This document shows positions 34,822-37,756 of a stretch of DNA of 37,756 bases, in pieces. Position 1 is the stretch's first letter, and the number at the start of each line of letters is the position of its first letter. The notes beneath the pieces are model-generated. The model was not told the origin of the DNA and ran no database searches. It worked only from the letters and a program-made list of their open reading frames with translations. The position numbers were made by a program, and so were the translations under genes. The DNA is from Candidatus Binataceae bacterium (GTDB taxonomy: Bacteria > Desulfobacterota > Binatia > Binatales > Binataceae): positions 1-37,756 of the forward strand of contig DATJXN010000057.1 of the NCBI GenBank assembly GCA_035500095.1. Reading direction: 5' to 3'.

Positions 34822-35379
34822 TTAATGCCGTTGATCGTAGACGTCCTCGCGCGTCATGTAGCGGTACGGATGCGATCTCCACTCGGTGCGCGCGACCGGA
34901 TGCTTGGCGAGAAATTCGTGGAGTTCCGGATGGCTCGCCAGGTATTTGGGGTCGTCAATCAGGCCGGGATGATGCTCGAGCTGCGCTTGAACCTTCGGAT
35001 GCCGATCGAGGTAGTGATCGGTGTTGGCGAGCGGATGCGCCCGGTCGTGCTGCCAGTCGTAATGTCTCTCGCGGTACATGAACTGGCCCGGCGATTCATG
35101 AATCTCCTCGCGCACGCCCGGATGGCTCGCCAGGAAGGTATGGAGGTCCGGATGGGTGGTGACGAAGCGCGGATCGTTGATGAGCCGCGGATCCGCGGCG
35201 AGGCGCGCCGCGACATCGGGATGGTGATCGAGATACTGATCGAAATTGGCGACTTCGGCGTGCGAGATATCCGGATTGCGGGCCGGCCATTCCTGCGCCA
35301 TCGCCGTGGCGCCGAGCGCGCCCGTGAAAACCACCGCCGCAAGAGCCGTCACGGTCTTTTTGAGATGCCTCCGCTTCAT
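34822..35379 (-). CDS. Periplasmic protein with two ~63-residue repeats
   Basis: 185 residues, ATG 35379 after GGAGGACTGAGAA. Signal peptide to about AMA-QE (residue 29). The mature protein is two similar repeats: FDQYLDHHPDVAARL...HPDLHTFLASHPGVREEI and TDHYLDRHPKVQAQL...HPELHEFLAKHPVARTEW. Each has many His-Pro and Asp pairs and ends in a YRY/MYRERHYD-like segment. His-rich, possibly metal-binding. The family function is unknown to me. Confidence 0.8.
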   Translation of the reverse strand: MKRRHLKKTVTALAAVVFTGALGATAMAQEWPARNPDISHAEVANFDQYLDHHPDVAARLAADPRLINDPRFVTTHPDLHTFLASHPGVREEIHESPGQFMYRERHYDWQHDRAHPLANTDHYLDRHPKVQAQLEHHPGLIDDPKYLASHPELHEFLAKHPVARTEWRSHPYRYMTREDVYDQRH

Positions 35380-35492
35380 TTCTCAGTCCTCCTTCTCCAG
35401 TTCGCGGACGCGGCTCTGCCGCGGCCGCTCAAGCGGTCTGTTATCCCCTCGCCACGAGCGCGGCGCCGGGGTTTATCCCCTGTCGGTTGCCT

Positions 35493-35801
35493 TTAGTGAC
35501 GCGCCGCGAAAAGCAGCACGCCGGTGCCCTGCGCGAGGTGGCCGATACTCGAGGCGACGGCGGCGCTAGTGCGCCAGGCCTGGTTGCTCTGGTTGGCCAG
35601 ATGGTCCTCGAGCTGCATCTTCTGCTCCGCGCTCAGTTGATCGTAGGACTGGTTGTAGTAGCTGGGCGCATACTGCTGGGCCGCGCCCTGCGGATCGTAC
35701 GCGGTGCATCCGGCAACGGCGCTTGCGGCCAGCAGGGCGGCGGCGCATCCGGCGAGCCGCCGCCGGCATCCGCGATTTCCCTTAAAGCCTCGATCTTTCA
35801 T
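35493..35801 (-). CDS. Small lipoprotein of unknown function
   Basis: 102 residues from ATG 35801 (GGGGGA upstream; the open frame extends to 35921 but the lipoprotein signal fixes the start). The lipobox is AVAGC after a hydrophobic stretch (LAGCAAALLAASAVAGC). The mature part is Gln/Tyr-rich (PQGAAQQYAPSYYNQSYDQL) with an amphipathic C-terminal helix. Probably tethered to a membrane. Confidence 0.75.
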   Translation of the reverse strand: MKDRGFKGNRGCRRRLAGCAAALLAASAVAGCTAYDPQGAAQQYAPSYYNQSYDQLSAEQKMQLEDHLANQSNQAWRTSAAVASSIGHLAQGTGVLLFAARH

Positions 35802-35993
35802 CGGCGTCCCCCGTTTGCATTTGCGCCCTCCCGTCTGCATCGCCGTCTTCCGGTCTGCCCACGTTCCATCGCTTGGACGCGCGCCGGATAGATTTCGTTT
35901 ACATGGGGAGGCGTCACGCAAAAATTTTGAAGGGCGTGTAAACGGACGGCCCCGGCCCTTTGTGAAAGAAAACCTCGATTCGGAGGAACAAAG

Positions 35994-36170
35994 ATGGATC
36001 GATGCCCATACTGTGATGAAGAAAAGGACGATATTAAGGCCCGTGGGCTGACACCGGAGAGGAAGCCCGGTCAGGCACCGGCAAGCCGGAGATATGTGGT
36101 CACACTATGTGGCAGTTGCTGGAGCCGAGTGGGCAGTGATGAAAAGCTGCGCGCGTGGGTGAAGCAATAA
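35994..36170 (+). CDS. 58-residue zinc-ribbon protein
   Basis: ATG 35994 has GGAGGA seven bases upstream. The protein has Cys4-x2-Cys7 (MDRCPYCDEE) and Cys39-x2-Cys42 (TLCGSCWSRV), a two-knuckle zinc ribbon, with a polar basic linker between. Too short for most gene finders. Divergent from the lipoprotein gene. Probably a nucleic acid or protein binding module; function not known. Confidence 0.65.
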   Translation: MDRCPYCDEEKDDIKARGLTPERKPGQAPASRRYVVTLCGSCWSRVGSDEKLRAWVKQ

Positions 36171-36230
36171 CTAAGTCAAACCTGAATTTCGGGCGGCGAC
36201 TTCTAGAAAAATACCGATGATCGCATCGAT

Positions 36231-36250
36231 CCACTGAAGTGGCTGTTTTT
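36231..36250 (+). terminator. Possible weak intrinsic terminator
   Basis: CCAC-TGAA-GTGG (36231-36242) followed by CTGTTTTT. The stem is short (4-5 pairs) but the T-run is clear. It would end the 58-residue zinc-ribbon transcript. Confidence 0.4.
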
Positions 36251-36329
36251 CCTCTGGATGATGCTTGCCTAGACGCTCAGAAAGGACGAAAATAGTGCTT
36301 TCACGCTTCTACGTAAAAAGAAATACATT

Positions 36330-36740
36330 TTGACGCGTTTAATGATGTATTTCAGTTTGCTGGTGCTCACCGCCATGCTTGGTGGCTGCGCCGCCGATCG
36401 GATGAATGAAACCGCAGAAAAACTAGACGCGTCGCGAGAGGCATTGCGCACTTGCCTCGCCGCCCACCAAACCGATCCCGATGCCTGCGCATCTGAAAAG
36501 GAGATGTTCGAGGTAGATCGAGAAACCTACGAAGCGCGCGCTTCCGCCATTAACGGGGGTGCGGTGGAAGGCGGCGCGGGTGAGCAGTTCCTCAACGGCT
36601 TCGCCAAAGGACTCGCCAACCGTCGTGCCCAAACCAACTATCAGCCTATGCTTACGCCGAACCCTCTGGGCCAAACCTATCGCATTACCACACCGGGCGA
36701 TGTCGTCGGGCAACAGGTGACAGTTACGCCCGGACCATGA
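36330..36740 (+). CDS. Small lipoprotein of unknown function
   Basis: 136 residues as drawn from TTG 36330 (MTRLMMYFSLLVLTAMLGGC gives a charged n-region; ATG 36342 or 36345 are alternatives). The lipobox is LGGC. The mature part begins AADRMNETAEKL, has a Cys pair (TCLAAHQTDPDAC) and a Gly/Ala-rich stretch, then a Thr/Pro-rich tail. No family recognised. Its TGA overlaps the next ATG (ATGA). Confidence 0.65.
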   Translation: MTRLMMYFSLLVLTAMLGGCAADRMNETAEKLDASREALRTCLAAHQTDPDACASEKEMFEVDRETYEARASAINGGAVEGGAGEQFLNGFAKGLANRRAQTNYQPMLTPNPLGQTYRITTPGDVVGQQVTVTPGP

Positions 36741-37012
36741 AGCTCAAGTCACAAGCAATGCTGCTGCTCTGCGGTTGGTATCTGATGTATCCGCCGCGCA
36801 CGACCTACAGCATCAAGAGCCATTCCATAGGCTCCCTCCGTAACACGTCGGCACCCCTCTCAAGATGGACAATGCTCGGCTCGTTCGACACGGCAGTCGA
36901 ATGCGACAAGGCGCTCGTAGCCAACGGCGGAGGGCAAGGAAGCAGCCGCAACGAGGCCGATCTGATCCTTCAATGCATCGCCAGCGACGATCCGCGCTTG
37001 AAGGAAAAATAG
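36737..37012 (+). CDS. Small GWYLMxPP-type protein of unknown function
   Basis: 91 residues. ATG 36737 overlaps the lipoprotein stop. The N-terminal hydrophobic segment ends in GWYLMYPP, followed by SAPLSRWTMLGSFDTAVECDKAL. Small proteins with WYLMxPP, then APLSxW and SFDTAxxC occur in environmental bacteria with no known function, as far as I recall. The N-terminus may be a signal-anchor. The next gene shares the GWYLM-PP segment. Confidence 0.6.
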   Translation: MKLKSQAMLLLCGWYLMYPPRTTYSIKSHSIGSLRNTSAPLSRWTMLGSFDTAVECDKALVANGGGQGSSRNEADLILQCIASDDPRLKEK

Positions 37013-37015
37013 GCA

Positions 37016-37328
37016 ATGAAGGTCCGCTACGCCGCTGCACTCGCCTTGGTGGGTTGGTATCTGATGATCCCACCCGCAATGGCAATGGACTGTGAGAAAG
37101 ATTCGCTCTCAGACGTATCTGGATCTGGAGCAATACTCGAGATGGCGGTGGGCCGGATTTATAAGGTCGATGACGTCGATCAGGTTGACTCGCAGCTTTG
37201 GCTCCCCGGCAGAAGATGTGCTGGTCTGCACCGAAACGAAGACCTTTCAGGAGAAGCGCATCACAATTTATACGATCATCAACAAGGATTCGGATGGTGA
37301 GGAAGTTAGTGCAAGCCGGTGGCACTGA
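37016..37328 (+). pseudogene. Small GWYLM-PP-type exported protein, frame broken near 37190
   Basis: ATG 37016 starts MKVRYAAALALVGWYLMIPPAMA, a signal-like segment, and reads to about VDQVDSQ in this frame. From near 37195 the sensible sequence continues in the +1 frame (FGSPAEDVLVCTETKTFQEKRITIYTIINK) to TGA at 37328. Neither frame alone is convincing. It may be a real frameshift or an assembly error. Four nt after the upstream gene. Confidence 0.5.
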
Positions 37329-37377
37329 TCCTGCCCACGAACCGGTTTTGGCCGTTCAGCGGAGGTTGCCTATCAAA

Positions 37378-37668
37378 ATGCCAAACGAGGTCGAAGGAGT
37401 CTCTTCTTTTACAACGATGTGGGTAGCGTTGGAGTACGAAGTCAAAATGTATTTCAACATGCGCGTCACGTTCAATAATCCCGCCCTCCATTCCGGCGGT
37501 AAGGTGGTGGGCCGGACAGGGGAGACGTCGTTACTATTAAGCAGCTGCATTCGAAGGGCCATTGCGGAAAGCGCGGTTCTTCATGCGCGCATTCTGTGCG
37601 ATTTGTTTTCTTCCGAACGGAAATCGAAGAGGTACGAAGATGATTGGGTTTTCGGACCTATTCGATGA
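37378..37668 (+). CDS. Helical protein of unknown function, possibly frame broken at its end
   Basis: About 96 residues from ATG 37378 (GGAGG about 10 nt upstream; an earlier ATG at 37294 has AAGGA). It reads as helices: TTMWVALEYEVKMYFN, and SCIRRAIAESAVLHARILCDLFSSE, a pattern that recalls HEPN-like or AbiV-like small proteins with a long hydrophobic-polar helix. After KRYEDD the next sensible sequence is in the +1 frame (see the partial gene that follows). Low similarity by eye to anything named. Confidence 0.45.
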   Translation: MPNEVEGVSSFTTMWVALEYEVKMYFNMRVTFNNPALHSGGKVVGRTGETSLLLSSCIRRAIAESAVLHARILCDLFSSERKSKRYEDDWVFGPIR

Positions 37669-37756
37669 TTGGGAGACGGGTGAGAGGTATAGCAACCTCA
37701 AGCTCCACATCGCTGAGATGAAATCAGCATATGGAGACTATAAGACCGAAAACTCC
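37640..37756 (+). CDS. Partial gene or frameshifted continuation at the right edge
   Basis: ATG 37640 opens a frame of 39 residues that runs off the window (MIGFSDLFDDWETGERYSNL...). AGAGG lies seven bases upstream, so it can be a separate gene overlapping the previous one. Equally, it may be the rest of that protein after a one-base frame break, since the previous frame ends soon after DD and this one continues with an acidic, helix-like stretch. Confidence 0.4.
   Translation, partial: MIGFSDLFDDWETGERYSNLKLHIAEMKSAYGDYKTENS

Overview
The window is GC-rich bacterial chromosome with dense, mostly co-directional genes. An LpxL/HtrB-type acyltransferase implies a Gram-negative outer membrane. 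The rpsF-(priB-like)-rpsR-DUF2232-rplI block, a MeaA-type B12 mutase, a type III PKS pair and a bufferin locus would suit a soil or sediment lineage of the broad deltaproteobacterial/Binatota kind. That placement is inference; no rRNA or tRNA gene was seen. Three frame breaks (about 24.53, 37.19 and 37.64 kb) could be real decay or draft-assembly errors.

Layout: 1-480 is an unresolved left edge. 481-2151 holds a PIG-V-like mannosyltransferase and dut. 2220-9435 is a tight purine operon, purB-purC-purS-purQ-purL-purF, covering most IMP steps from PRPP plus the PurB lyase steps. 9472-12445 is the most interesting part: an ECF sigma factor and its zinc-finger anti-sigma on the minus strand, divergent from a bufferin precursor (BufA2-like, Cys-rich, signal peptide) and its MNIO/DUF692 modifying enzyme (BufB). 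Both directions carry near-consensus ECF promoters (GGAAC[C/T], 15-16 nt, CG) in the 245-nt intergenic region, so the sigma factor probably drives itself and the metallophore RiPP genes. No BufC partner is adjacent.

12587-17265 holds a GNAT-like protein, the ribosomal protein block (with a leader hairpin that can sequester the rpsF Shine-Dalgarno) and a glutathione S-transferase, closed by a strong terminator. 17441-23180 holds a small zinc-ribbon protein, glgC, an LpxL-like acyltransferase, a type III PKS/ICMT-like methyltransferase pair resembling bpsA-bpsB, and a GlcG/HbpS-like protein. 23180-25850 has a CPBP protease, an AT-rich island, a frame-broken Cys-rich secreted protein and an SDR. 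25895-29823 has a second SDR, phosphomannomutase plus mannose-1-phosphate guanylyltransferase (GDP-mannose supply) and a cupin. 29892-33604 has a small helical protein with an HExxH protein, an adenosine-specific kinase family protein and the MeaA-type mutase.

From 33627 to the right edge the content becomes accessory: secreted or lipoprotein small genes of unknown function, a two-repeat periplasmic protein, a 58-residue zinc-ribbon gene, and a run of small genes with frame breaks at the window end. Short 13-15 bp tandem duplications recur at gene boundaries in the first 5 kb.
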